A stretch of DNA of 13,851 bases from Bacteroidaceae bacterium (GCA_030843315.1 JAUUPT010000089.1:1-13851); one strand, 5' to 3'; shown: positions 1 through 6,612, counted from the first letter of the stretch. Made by a program: numbers and translations. The notes: generated by a model from the sequence alone, not told the origin.

Positions 1-510
1 CAAATGACTTACGATGCCACAACAAACGAAATCACCTGCACAGGCAGCAAAAAGGCAATGCCATTGCTTAAAGCTGACTATGAAACCGCCTTCACCGCCA
101 CAGCCATCCAAGCCCATACCGCTACGCCCCCAGCTACAGCTACCGCCGCCGGTATGTACACCCCCAACGAATTAATAATATTACGCATCATCACCGAAGG
201 CGCCACTGATGCCACCACCAACGACGACCTGATACAAACCTTCGCCGTACAATTCGTAGATGGAAACGGCGCCAACGTAGACTTCGCAGCCGGAAAGAAA
301 CACACCGTAAACATCCTATTCCCAAGCACCCTCAAATATCCGCAAATTACTATAACCGCCCCCGCAAGCTGGACAGAAAACAACAAAACACCAGCAGATG
401 GTTTAGGGGGTAATCAAAGTATAAATGCCAAACCCGGAGATTGGGATAAGAACGATAATGGCACACCGGTAGAAGGTGGTTTAGGCACGGAAACAGCCCC
501 AACAACTTAA
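1..510 (+). CDS. Fimbrillin family protein, C-terminal part (5' end outside window)
   Basis: The frame is open from base 1, so the first ATG (base 4) is probably internal and the gene begins upstream. The visible 169 residues are Thr/Ala-rich, with alternating beta-strand-like stretches. They include a hydrophobic-polar strand pattern near the middle (AGKKHTVNILFPSTLKY) and the phrase GDWDKNDNGTPVEGG near the end. That ending matches the usual tail of Mfa-like fimbrillin family proteins of Bacteroides, in which a beta-rich domain is followed by an 'ITxW.xG..' strand. Such proteins are outer-membrane-anchored or polymerised fimbrial subunits. The next gene starts 19 bases downstream on the same strand, so they are probably one operon. 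The family call rests on the C-terminal pattern and context only; signal peptide and N-terminal domain cannot be seen. Confidence 0.65.
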   Translation, partial: QMTYDATTNEITCTGSKKAMPLLKADYETAFTATAIQAHTATPPATATAAGMYTPNELIILRIITEGATDATTNDDLIQTFAVQFVDGNGANVDFAAGKKHTVNILFPSTLKYPQITITAPASWTENNKTPADGLGGNQSINAKPGDWDKNDNGTPVEGGLGTETAPTT

Positions 511-529
511 TCAATAAAAACAAAACTAT

Positions 530-2149
530 ATGAATAAACTAATCCATTACATTATCTTTTGCAGCCTGTTCTTCACCGCTTGCAGCGAAGAAACACTGCC
601 CAAAGACACCCCTGTCTCCCCCGACGGTAAAGGGGTAGAAATAATATTGAATCTTGCACCGCAACCTCTGCAAGCCCCTGCCCCGACAACCAAAAGCAGT
701 GCAGGAAACAATAACCCCAACGTATTGGCATCCTCCCGCGAAGGAGCCATGTCCCTCGAACTCCTTGCCGAACAACCCGACGCTGCAACCCGCGCAACGG
801 AAGTAGAGGAAACGACAATCGACAATGCCTGGATTTTCCTGTTCGATGGTGTTTTTTCTGATGGAACTAACGGCACCAGTGCCAATGATCCGACGCTAAT
901 CAAGAAACTATATAAATCGGACTTTCAAAACGATAAAGGCATACGATTAACTAAAGTTGGTACTTCCGGGAATCAACAGATTATAGTGCTTGCCAATAGC
1001 TTTGATCCGGCACTTGCCCAAAATCTCATAGAATATAATGGCAGCAATAGTGCCCAGGCTTCAAAATATTCCAGTCTCAAAGAATTGTTCAGTACAGTGG
1101 ATATACCTGCTAACGGACGACTTCCGATGGTCGGTACAAAGGATGTTGAGATTCCGTCTACTTCAGAAAATGAAGTAAAAATTGAAGTCCCGGTGACACG
1201 CATCGTAGCAAAAATCACGATGAATGTAAAGTTAGCCACCCCTGGAGATTTTTCTGATGGCTACTGGACAGCACAGTTATGTGACATTGCACCGGCATAC
1301 TGGTATCCAAATCCAGATGTAACAACAACCCCATTTCCCGAAGCTACTAAAACATTCAACTTTCCTGACGAAGAAAATATCACACTCACCGGAAACTATA
1401 CGGCATTCACATGGTACGCTCCCGCAAACCGCCGCGGCAGTAGCACTGCCAGCAGTACTACTGGAGCCGACCGTTTCACAAACGCTCCTGATCGGGCAAC
1501 CTATGTCAGACTAACCCACTACAACAAGGCCAACAATATTTTTACCCAAAGAAATTACTATATCCATTTGGGAGCCAATTTCACCGATGATTATAATATA
1601 CTCGGAAATACACACTACACCTACAACGTAACCCTCTATCTCAATGCCGGCGAAGATTCGCGAGTGAAGAACATCACAGCAGTATATGCCGGAATGTTCG
1701 GCGGGGAATTGAAAGCTACTGGTGGGGTGTGGCAATTTACCAAAGAGTTATGGGTGCAGTCGGTAGATGCAGCAACAGGAATTTCAGCCTCTACTATGGG
1801 AACTGATACATACAACGGCAAAAGTAATACTCTTAGCAAAAAAACAAACAATCCGGCACAAATATGCTTTAAGAAAAATGAAGGTTATTTAAACATCAAT
1901 TCAACCACTGACTCTAATTATCGTTGGTATTTACCTGCTCAACGACAACTGGATGGCATTTGGATAGCGCAAAATTCTTTTGATAATTCCGCCCAACTAT
2001 CGGATGTATATTGGAGTTCAACGTCAGCATGGTGGGTAGATTTCAAGATTGGTTCCTCTAAATCAGATACAAGTAATGGCTACAATAGTAATAAAGTCCG
2101 TTGTGTTATAGAGTTGGAAAGTACACCATCCTCGAAAGAAGAACAATAA
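530..2149 (+). CDS. Fimbrillin-like lipoprotein with C-terminal LPxQR/RCV domain
   Basis: 539 residues. The N-terminus has a lipoprotein signal with hydrophobic core and lipobox FTAC (Cys18), so the mature protein should be lipid-anchored and exported to the outer membrane. The body (about 35-420) is a beta-rich, Thr/Asn-rich region of the kind found in Bacteroides fimbrillin and DUF4906-type surface proteins. It includes 'DNAWIFLFDG' near residue 98, typical of the first fimbrial domain. The last 100 residues differ: WYLPAQRQL at 466-474, YWSST at 494-498 and VRCV around 523-526. This resembles the DUF1566/FISUMP-like fold often found at the tip end of Bacteroidales fimbrial proteins. Upstream and downstream neighbours lie 19 and 15 bases away on the same strand, so it is likely cotranscribed and plausibly a tip or accessory pilin. 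Exact family is inferred; ligand unknown. Confidence 0.7.
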   Translation: MNKLIHYIIFCSLFFTACSEETLPKDTPVSPDGKGVEIILNLAPQPLQAPAPTTKSSAGNNNPNVLASSREGAMSLELLAEQPDAATRATEVEETTIDNAWIFLFDGVFSDGTNGTSANDPTLIKKLYKSDFQNDKGIRLTKVGTSGNQQIIVLANSFDPALAQNLIEYNGSNSAQASKYSSLKELFSTVDIPANGRLPMVGTKDVEIPSTSENEVKIEVPVTRIVAKITMNVKLATPGDFSDGYWTAQLCDIAPAYWYPNPDVTTTPFPEATKTFNFPDEENITLTGNYTAFTWYAPANRRGSSTASSTTGADRFTNAPDRATYVRLTHYNKANNIFTQRNYYIHLGANFTDDYNILGNTHYTYNVTLYLNAGEDSRVKNITAVYAGMFGGELKATGGVWQFTKELWVQSVDAATGISASTMGTDTYNGKSNTLSKKTNNPAQICFKKNEGYLNINSTTDSNYRWYLPAQRQLDGIWIAQNSFDNSAQLSDVYWSSTSAWWVDFKIGSSKSDTSNGYNSNKVRCVIELESTPSSKEEQ

Positions 2150-2164
2150 AAATAGAATAAAATA

Positions 2165-2761
2165 ATGAAAAACAAACATTTATTTATTATTGCAACAGTA
2201 TGTGCACTGTGCACCTTCGGAGCACAAGATGCAAGAGCACAAAAAATGTATATGGATGGTGAAATGCTCATTCTGGACTGCGGCTCTGACTCGGGCTTTC
2301 CGCAAAATATAGTCGAAAAGCAAACTGGGCAAAAGGCTACCATTCAAAATGACATAAACCTGATACATGGCTCACAAAATAAGACAGTATACCAGAAACT
2401 GGAGATAGAAACATCAAACAATAGCAAAGTAACATGGACTGCTGCTTATAATGCTTGCGCAGGTAAAAACAAAGACGGTGTGACAGTTTGGCGTCTTCCT
2501 ACCCAGCGTGAGATGCATCTAATATCTATCTTCGGTACTTCCATTAAAGAACTAACAAAGAATGAATTAGCAATATGTTGGGCTTTAACGGAGCAGCCCA
2601 ATGAGGGTGGTTGGTATGTACGTCCCGACGGCTTTTCGGCAGCAGCAAGCAAAGCTGTATCTGTCACTGAAGACAATAGAGATATATACTATCGTTGCGT
2701 CCGGGAAATTCCTGTAACGGAAACGGCTCCTGCTACACAAGTATCAAAGAAAACAAAATAA
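2165..2761 (+). CDS. Small secreted protein, FISUMP/DUF1566-like, fimbrial operon
   Basis: 198 residues. There is a Sec signal peptide with a clear signal-peptidase I site (DARA|Q, cleavage after residue 25) and no lipobox, so it is predicted to be soluble in the periplasm or outside the cell. The core carries VWRLPTQRE (about 108-116) and YYRCVRE (175-181). This is the same two-part signature as the C-terminal domain of the preceding 539-residue protein, here as a stand-alone domain. It ends in a basic, low-complexity tail (TQVSKKTK). The gene starts 15 bases after the upstream stop, with no promoter between, so it should be the last gene of the fimbrial operon. A fimbrial tip or tip-associated role is inferred from context and the shared domain; no catalytic residues are recognisable. 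Confidence 0.6.
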   Translation: MKNKHLFIIATVCALCTFGAQDARAQKMYMDGEMLILDCGSDSGFPQNIVEKQTGQKATIQNDINLIHGSQNKTVYQKLEIETSNNSKVTWTAAYNACAGKNKDGVTVWRLPTQREMHLISIFGTSIKELTKNELAICWALTEQPNEGGWYVRPDGFSAAASKAVSVTEDNRDIYYRCVREIPVTETAPATQVSKKTK

Positions 2762-2783
2762 GTAGCAACTAACGGGGAAGCAT

Positions 2784-2869
2784 AAAGATATGATTCGGAA
2801 AAAGAAAACATGCAAGCACTGTTCATTGCAACAGTCAGCCCTGTTGTGGCAGCATCGTCGCGAAGGTAA
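2784..2869 (+). pseudogene. Broken 5' copy of the DUF5106/thioredoxin-like lipoprotein gene
   Basis: Bases 2784-2858 align with 3742-3817, the translation start region of the intact gene at 3748, with about 5 substitutions and one missing A. The missing A is in the A-run after ATGATTCGG and shifts the frame between the first ATG (2790) and the second (2810). From the ATG at 2810 only 19 codons remain, reading like the intact signal peptide, then a TAA at 2867-2869. The lipobox cysteine codon TGC is replaced by TCG. Beyond 2858 the two sequences are unrelated. It is non-coding debris from duplication or from insertion of the intervening toxin-antitoxin segment. Confidence 0.8.
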
Positions 2870-2915
2870 ATGTATTGTTAAAGGTACAAAGCAAATGATT
2901 ACTTCTACCCTAAAC

Positions 2916-2956
2916 TTGATTTTGCCACAAATATACGATAAATTTGTGGCAAAATC
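2916..2956. repeat. Perfect 16-bp-arm inverted repeat
   Basis: The left arm TGATTTTGCCACAAAT (2916-2931) and right arm ATTTGTGGCAAAATCA (2941-2956) are exact reverse complements separated by 9 bases. It lies between the end of the plus-strand fimbrial operon and the end of the minus-strand toxin-antitoxin pair, so it could be a shared terminator. No T-run follows on either strand, so a classical intrinsic terminator is not supported. A protein-binding or recombination site is the alternative. Confidence 0.85.
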
Positions 2957-3009
2957 ATAATAAATAAAAGCAACATTATGGAAAACTTAGGCTATCCATT
3001 TTGCCCGTT

Positions 3010-3026
3010 GCGGCGGATTTGTAATC
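3010..3026 (+). repeat. REP-like motif copy 1 (GCGGCGGATTTGTAATC)
   Basis: This 17-base string matches 6613-6629 with a single mismatch. It resembles the CGGATTTGTAATCCG short palindrome that I recall as a frequent Bacteroidetes intergenic repeat. The right half of the palindrome is degraded here (AATCAACCG instead of AATCCG). It lies 13 bases beyond the antitoxin stop of the minus-strand module. Confidence 0.55.
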
Positions 3027-3039
3027 AACCGCTTTCGAG

Positions 3040-3342
3040 TTATACTGCAGGAGTTAGATTGACTGTTAATCCTAACGCATTTATAATCCGATAGAATGTA
3101 GCAACGCTTGGAACAATAATTCCTTTTTCAACCCGTGAAATATAAGACTTGTTTACACCAATTCGTTTGGCAAGTTCTTCTTGTGTCAAGCATGCATTCT
3201 TACGTGCATCCAAAAGAATCTGACTTGTATAAAATGTATATGCTTCTTCATCAAATTGGGCACGTTCCGGCGTCCCGGGAGCTCCATATTGGGCATCCAA
3301 TACGGCACTGTAATCTCTGATTTTGTGGTCATTTGTCTGCAT
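3040..3342 (-). CDS. XRE-family antitoxin (HigA-like)
   Basis: 100 residues. The C-terminal half is a helix-turn-helix of the XRE/HTH_3 family: TQEELAKRIGVNKSYISRVE (about 53-72) followed by PSVATFYRIINALGL. It should bind the operator of its own operon and neutralise the adjacent toxin. The N-terminal 45 residues are acidic and probably form the toxin-binding part. Its start overlaps the toxin's 3' end by 14 bases (3329-3342), so translation is likely coupled. The toxin-first order is that of HigBA-type modules. Family and role are well supported by motif and pairing; the exact partner type is inferred. Confidence 0.85.
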   Translation of the reverse strand: MQTNDHKIRDYSAVLDAQYGAPGTPERAQFDEEAYTFYTSQILLDARKNACLTQEELAKRIGVNKSYISRVEKGIIVPSVATFYRIINALGLTVNLTPAV

Positions 3343-3655
3343 AATAAGCCTCCTTTATTTTAAGTGCTTTTTCTATTTCTCCCGACGGGGTCTTTTGAGT
3401 TTTCTTTTGAAAACCATTAAATAAAACGACTATTTGTCCGTCGTCAAAAATAAAAAATACACGGTATATATTACTATTATATTCCATACGGAGTTCATAT
3501 AGTCCGTCACGTATGAATTTGATAAACTTAATCGGCATTCTTTCCTCTGTTTCAAGTAAAGAGATAATATAGTTTAATTTTATCACTTCTTTTGCAGAAA
3601 GAGTAGCTATGAACCTTTCAAAATAGCCGCCGTATGTAATTATCTTGCGTTTCAT
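3329..3655 (-). CDS. RelE/HigB-like toxin, phage Gp49-like family
   Basis: 108 residues when started at the ATG at 3655; the longer open frame upstream to 3790 runs through the promoter and the neighbouring gene and is not used. The sequence is typical of Gp49-like (PF05973) toxins: KFIKFIRDGLYELRMEYNSN, IYRVFFIFDDG, then VVLFNGFQKKTQKTP and a helical tail EIEKALKIKEAYY. Members of this RelE-superfamily group cleave mRNA on the ribosome. The conserved GLYELR, YR and GF-KKTQKTP blocks are intact, so it looks functional. It overlaps the antitoxin gene downstream. The nearest promoter-like sequence (3660-3667) leaves only 4 bases before the ATG. Confidence 0.85.
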   Translation of the reverse strand: MKRKIITYGGYFERFIATLSAKEVIKLNYIISLLETEERMPIKFIKFIRDGLYELRMEYNSNIYRVFFIFDDGQIVVLFNGFQKKTQKTPSGEIEKALKIKEAYYADK

Positions 3656-3659
3656 CCGA

Positions 3660-3691
3660 CAAAGATACTCAAAGTTGCATAATAGTACAAC
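3660..3691 (-). promoter_or_regulatory. Possible Bacteroides promoter for the minus-strand TA pair
   Basis: On the minus strand TATCTTTG (3667-3660) fits the Bacteroides -7 consensus TAnnTTTG. A GTTG (3691-3688) lies 20 bases upstream as a weak -33 element; a better TTTG is 23 bases away. Only TCGG separates the -7 box from the toxin ATG, so the transcript would start at or very near the start codon. The -7 match is exact, but its use is inferred. Confidence 0.5.
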
Positions 3692-3747
3692 AAAACCGGC
3701 GGTTTTCTTTTTTATTATGATTTTCAACCCGCCAGAAAATAAAAGAT

Positions 3748-4731
3748 ATGATTCGGAAAAAAGAAACCATGCAAGCACTGTGCATCGCAACAGTCAGTCT
3801 TGTTGTGGCAGCATCGTGCATGCAGCACGGTAGCCGAGTTGCTGCCGGAAATGAAGCAGTAGCCGATTCTGCCGAAACCCGTGTCTCCCATCAGTTGGTT
3901 CTTCCCACTCCCCCGGCAATCCTCACAGATGCCGACGACTGCGCAGCATTCATCGCAGAACATTACTGGGACAACTTCAACTTCCGAGATACTACCTGGA
4001 TAGCAGATACGGCAACACTCGAACAGAACTATGCCAACTACATAGCTATGCTAAAACTGCTATCTGCCGAGAATGCAGCCAACGCGCAAAAGCGATTGAT
4101 AAGGCGGGCAGCTGTATGCGCCCCCATGCTGGCACGGATGGCAAGTGTAGCGGCGCATTATCTGGACGACCCCAACTCGCCCCTGCGCAGCGAAGAACTG
4201 TACATCCCCGTGCTCGAAGAACTCATTGCATCAGACAGCCTCAAAGAAGCAGACAAGATACGCCCCCGGTACCGGCTGGAAATGGCAAGAAAGAACCGCC
4301 CCGGAATGGTGGCGGCAGACTTCGCCTACACCACTGCCAACGGGAGCAGCTCCCGTCTATCCGCCCTGCGTGCATACTATACACTGCTGTTCTTCTACAA
4401 CCCCGGCTGCCCGGAGTGTATGCGGGTAAAGGAGTATATCACCGCCTCGCAAACCTTCAGCGCTGACATACAAAGCGGAAAACTCCGTGTACTGGCAGTG
4501 TATCCCGACGAGGACGTAGACCAATGGCGACAGTACCTCGAAGAAATGCCACAAGAATGGACAACAGGGTATGACCGTGGCAGCGTAATATTGAAAAAGA
4601 AACTATACGACCTACGTGCCATCCCCTGCCTATACTTGCTGGATGCGCAAAAGCGCGTGATACTGAAAGATGCAACGGTAGAACAGATAGAGGCATGGAT
4701 TGCAGGAATTACAAACGAAGAAACAATATAA
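3748..4731 (+). CDS. DUF5106 lipoprotein with C-terminal thioredoxin-like domain
   Basis: 327 residues. The start at 3748 gives the signal peptide a basic n-region (MIRKK); the alternative ATG at 3769 would remove it. Lipobox AASC (Cys24) marks a lipoprotein. Residues about 55-180 form an all-helical region (CAAFIAEHYWDNFNFRDT...) characteristic of Bacteroidetes DUF5106 proteins. Residues 187-320 are a thioredoxin-like domain with LLFFYNPGCPEC (CxxC at 221-224) and a likely cis-Pro in AIPCLYLLD (Pro293). Such proteins are periplasm-facing thiol-disulfide enzymes of unknown client. It sits between fimbrial genes, so oxidative folding or maturation of surface proteins is a plausible but unproven role. 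A broken copy of its first 75 bases lies about 960 bases upstream, across the toxin-antitoxin pair. Confidence 0.75.
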   Translation: MIRKKETMQALCIATVSLVVAASCMQHGSRVAAGNEAVADSAETRVSHQLVLPTPPAILTDADDCAAFIAEHYWDNFNFRDTTWIADTATLEQNYANYIAMLKLLSAENAANAQKRLIRRAAVCAPMLARMASVAAHYLDDPNSPLRSEELYIPVLEELIASDSLKEADKIRPRYRLEMARKNRPGMVAADFAYTTANGSSSRLSALRAYYTLLFFYNPGCPECMRVKEYITASQTFSADIQSGKLRVLAVYPDEDVDQWRQYLEEMPQEWTTGYDRGSVILKKKLYDLRAIPCLYLLDAQKRVILKDATVEQIEAWIAGITNEETI

Positions 4732-4743
4732 ATAAATAAGTAT

Positions 4744-4911
4744 ATGAATCAGAATAGAAACAATATTATGAACAAGAACATCAATATGAATAATTCCTAC
4801 GAATCCCCCGAAGTAACCATCATCGAAGTAGCCATAGAATACGGCTTTGTATCAACGGTAGAAGATGACCCGTTCGGAGATGGGGACGGCGATGTGGTGT
4901 TCCCGGGATAA
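4744..4911 (+). CDS. 55-residue acidic Gly/Asp-tailed peptide, unknown function
   Basis: The ATG at 4744 is 12 bases after the preceding stop, giving 55 codons; a second in-frame ATG at 4768 would give 47. The N-terminus is Asn-rich, followed by SYESPEVTIIEVAIEYGFV and an acidic, glycine-rich end (EDDPFGDGDGDVVFPG). The 'Y-x-x-P-E-V-x-x-x-E-V-x-x-E-x-G-F' block recurs, from memory, in many short uncharacterised Bacteroides proteins next to fimbrillin or peptidase genes. There is no signal peptide, membrane segment or cysteine. The leader-plus-small-residue-tail shape is like a ribosomally made modified peptide, but no maturation enzyme is present nearby. The coding call rests on spacing and that conserved-looking block. 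Confidence 0.6.
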   Translation: MNQNRNNIMNKNINMNNSYESPEVTIIEVAIEYGFVSTVEDDPFGDGDGDVVFPG

Positions 4912-4919
4912 TGACTCAC

Positions 4920-4946
4920 CACAGATTACACAGATTAACACAGATT
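4920..4946 (+). repeat. Three tandem CACAGATT(A) units
   Basis: CACAGATTA (4920-4928), CACAGATTA (4929-4937), then after one A, CACAGATT (4939-4946). This run of three is a familiar short intergenic repeat in Bacteroides genomes. It lies in the 67-base gap before the fimbrillin gene, where no exact TAnnTTTG promoter box is visible. Function unknown. Confidence 0.8.
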
Positions 4947-4978
4947 CTTTTATGTAATTTGCATTATTTGAGTTCCTT

Positions 4979-5860
4979 ATGAAATATACATTACTTTATA
5001 TCTTATCTCTTTGTCTCCTCTTTACGAGCTGTACCCGCGAACTGTCCGAAGCTACAGAACCCGCAGAGTCCGGTGACTGGCTCCCCGCACTCACACGAGC
5101 TGACGTAGGCACAAAGGCAACCATTGCAGGATTCAGTTCCAAAACATCCGCTAACGCTGAATTCAGCAAAGATGTTGTATGCACTAATAAGGAAGAGAAT
5201 ACTTGGAAATGGCAGCCCGCTTCCGTATCTCCATCCCTAAACGGAATAGCCCTGCTCACCGCCTCCATTCCGCCCATCGACATGAGTCAAGCCACCGTCA
5301 CCCTTAACCAAAGTGATCTCTCCGCCTACTCCAATGGTCTGCAACTCGGCACCGCACCCGTGCAAACAAATGAGAATGCCGTCAACGCCATCAACGTGCA
5401 CCACAGCCTTGCCCGGCTCGACCTGGATTGCGAAGGCAATTACTTCCTCAACAGCACCATCGACCTATACCTGGCACCCTCCGCAACAGTCGATTTCCGC
5501 ACCGCCACCATAGAGACCGCAAGCTATAAATCCGCATATACCCAGTCATTAGAAAATAGCCGCCGCATCGTCCTCACCATCCTCCCCCAAACCTTCAAAA
5601 AAGGGGATGTTCTCTTTCAATACTGGTACGATAATACCCGATACACCTACTATATGGAATGCGACCTGGAAGTAAGCACCAACCAATGCCTCAAAGTACG
5701 CATATCACCGGGAGAAGAAGATAAATACGAGCCTGGTGGCGGTGGTGAGCCCGATCCGCCCACCCCACCCGATCCGCCCACAACAGTAGAAATATCCGTC
5801 ACCACCTCCACCATCACAGAATGGGTGCAGGGAAGTGGCAGCGAAGTGCCGGTAAATTAA
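4979..5860 (+). CDS. Fimbrillin family (Mfa-like) lipoprotein
   Basis: 293 residues with a lipoprotein signal and lipobox FTSC (Cys18). The N-terminal half begins with the fimbrillin-type sequence TRADVGTKATIAGFSSK and continues as a beta-rich domain. It includes the conserved 'VHHSLARLDLD' strand typical of the FimA/Mfa1 fold (about residues 142-152). The second half has further strand-like segments and YWYDNTRYTYYME. A Gly/Pro-rich linker (GGGGEPDPPTPPDPPT, about 254-269) leads to the C-terminal ITEWVQGSGSEVPVN, the usual fimbrillin family ending. The linker is encoded by an 18-bp tandem repeat. It should be exported and lipid-anchored or assembled into a fimbria. The gene is preceded by a CACAGATTA repeat and followed by a toxin-antitoxin module with its own promoter. 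Confidence 0.8.
   Translation: MKYTLLYILSLCLLFTSCTRELSEATEPAESGDWLPALTRADVGTKATIAGFSSKTSANAEFSKDVVCTNKEENTWKWQPASVSPSLNGIALLTASIPPIDMSQATVTLNQSDLSAYSNGLQLGTAPVQTNENAVNAINVHHSLARLDLDCEGNYFLNSTIDLYLAPSATVDFRTATIETASYKSAYTQSLENSRRIVLTILPQTFKKGDVLFQYWYDNTRYTYYMECDLEVSTNQCLKVRISPGEEDKYEPGGGGEPDPPTPPDPPTTVEISVTTSTITEWVQGSGSEVPVN
5750..5785 (+). repeat. 18-bp in-frame tandem repeat (PDPPTP linker)
   Basis: CCCGATCCGCCCA occurs at 5750-5762 and again at 5768-5780, a period of 18 bases. The two units encode PDPPTP and PDPPTT in the proline-rich linker before the C-terminal strand of the fimbrillin. Unit number could change linker length without breaking frame. Confidence 0.8.
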
Positions 5861-5917
5861 ATGATTTATCACATAACATCATTCTGATTATAAAACCTTC
5901 TAAATAAATCCTCAAAT

Positions 5918-5950
5918 ATTGTGGACTTATAAAGATTTACACTACCTTTG
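5918..5950 (+). promoter_or_regulatory. Bacteroides-type promoter of the HigBA module
   Basis: TACCTTTG (5943-5950) is an exact match to the Bacteroides -7 box TAnnTTTG, with ATTG (5918-5921) 21 bases upstream as a -33 element. The higB start codon is 23 bases downstream. This supports expression of the module independent of the fimbrillin gene before it. Confidence 0.7.
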
Positions 5951-5973
5951 CTATCGTTGATTACAATCAAAGC

Positions 5974-6291
5974 ATGGAAATTAAGTTTGATAAGGAATAT
6001 TTGGAGCAATTATACCTTGAAGGAAAGACTTCCGACAAGAAGCACCGTTTTCAACCCCAGATTGTCGCCAAATATCGTAAGACGATAGACTTGCTGGAAT
6101 CAGTGTCGGGAGTAGAAGATCTTTTTAGATATCACTCGTTACACTACGAGGTACTTGCCGGCGATAGAGCCGGCATAGAATCGGTCAGGGTGAATGACCA
6201 GTATCGTATAGAGTTCAAAACCACAAAAGTGGTTTCCGAAATTGTAGTCACCGTGTGCAACATTATCGAATTGTCTAATCATTATAAATAA
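5974..6291 (+). CDS. higB: HigB toxin, plasmid maintenance killer family
   Basis: 105 residues, normal for HigB-1 (PF05015). The N-terminus has basic RNA-binding-type segments, then KYRKTIDLLESVSGVEDLFR and a central block reading LAGDRAGIESVRVNDQYRIEF (about 62-82). That block corresponds to the family's 'L.GdR.G.yslRIndQwRi.F' signature and holds the residues linked to ribosome-dependent mRNA cleavage. The C-terminus (NIIELSNHYK) matches the family ending. The gene has its own promoter and is followed after 9 bases by its antitoxin, the toxin-first order usual for higBA. It is unrelated in sequence to the Gp49-like toxin at 3329-3655. Confidence 0.9.
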   Translation: MEIKFDKEYLEQLYLEGKTSDKKHRFQPQIVAKYRKTIDLLESVSGVEDLFRYHSLHYEVLAGDRAGIESVRVNDQYRIEFKTTKVVSEIVVTVCNIIELSNHYK

Positions 6292-6300
6292 GCGAAAGAT

Positions 6301-6612
6301 ATGGCAACTGTAAAATTCGGATACACCCCCACTCATCCCGGCGAGGTGCTGAAAGATGAAATAGAATACCGCAAAATATCACAGCGGAAGCTGGCAGAAC
6401 AGATGGGTATCTCCTACAAGGCACTCAATGACCTGCTGAACGGACGGCGTACACTGACCACTCCTACCGCTATGATGTTTGAGGCAGCTTTGGATATTCC
6501 TGCCGATTCGCTGATGCGGCTGCAACTGAAATACAATATGCAACAAGCAAGCAATGACAAGACACTCATCGAACGTTTGAACAAAATACGCAAGTACGCC
6601 GCATTGCTTTAA
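6301..6612 (+). CDS. higA: HigA antitoxin, XRE family
   Basis: 103 residues. It opens with FGYTPTHPGEVLKDEI, the hallmark of the HigA addiction-module antidote family ('HPGevL.eel'). An XRE helix-turn-helix follows at about 27-50 (ISQRKLAEQMGISYKALNDLLNGRR) and then a C-terminal helical region. It should bind and neutralise HigB and repress the higBA promoter at 5918-5950. It starts 9 bases after higB. A REP-like motif follows the stop codon at once, and a strong hairpin terminator lies 28 bases further on. Confidence 0.92.
   Translation: MATVKFGYTPTHPGEVLKDEIEYRKISQRKLAEQMGISYKALNDLLNGRRTLTTPTAMMFEAALDIPADSLMRLQLKYNMQQASNDKTLIERLNKIRKYAALL

Noticed and set aside
2977..3093. Small 38-codon plus-strand ORF starting MENLGYPF
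   Set aside because: It runs through the REP-like motif and the antisense of the antitoxin's 3' end, with no conserved-looking pattern.
3329..3790. Longer 153-residue start for the Gp49-like toxin
   Set aside because: The extra 45 residues would run through the promoter-like box and overlap the start of the opposite gene at 3748; toxin family length fits the ATG at 3655.
4920..4946. CRISPR-like repeats
   Set aside because: The units are 8-9 bases with no spacers of regular length, and no cas genes are present anywhere in the window.
5860..5883. Hairpin AATGAT...ATCATT after the fimbrillin gene as a terminator
   Set aside because: The stem is only 6 AT-rich base pairs and is not followed by a T-run.
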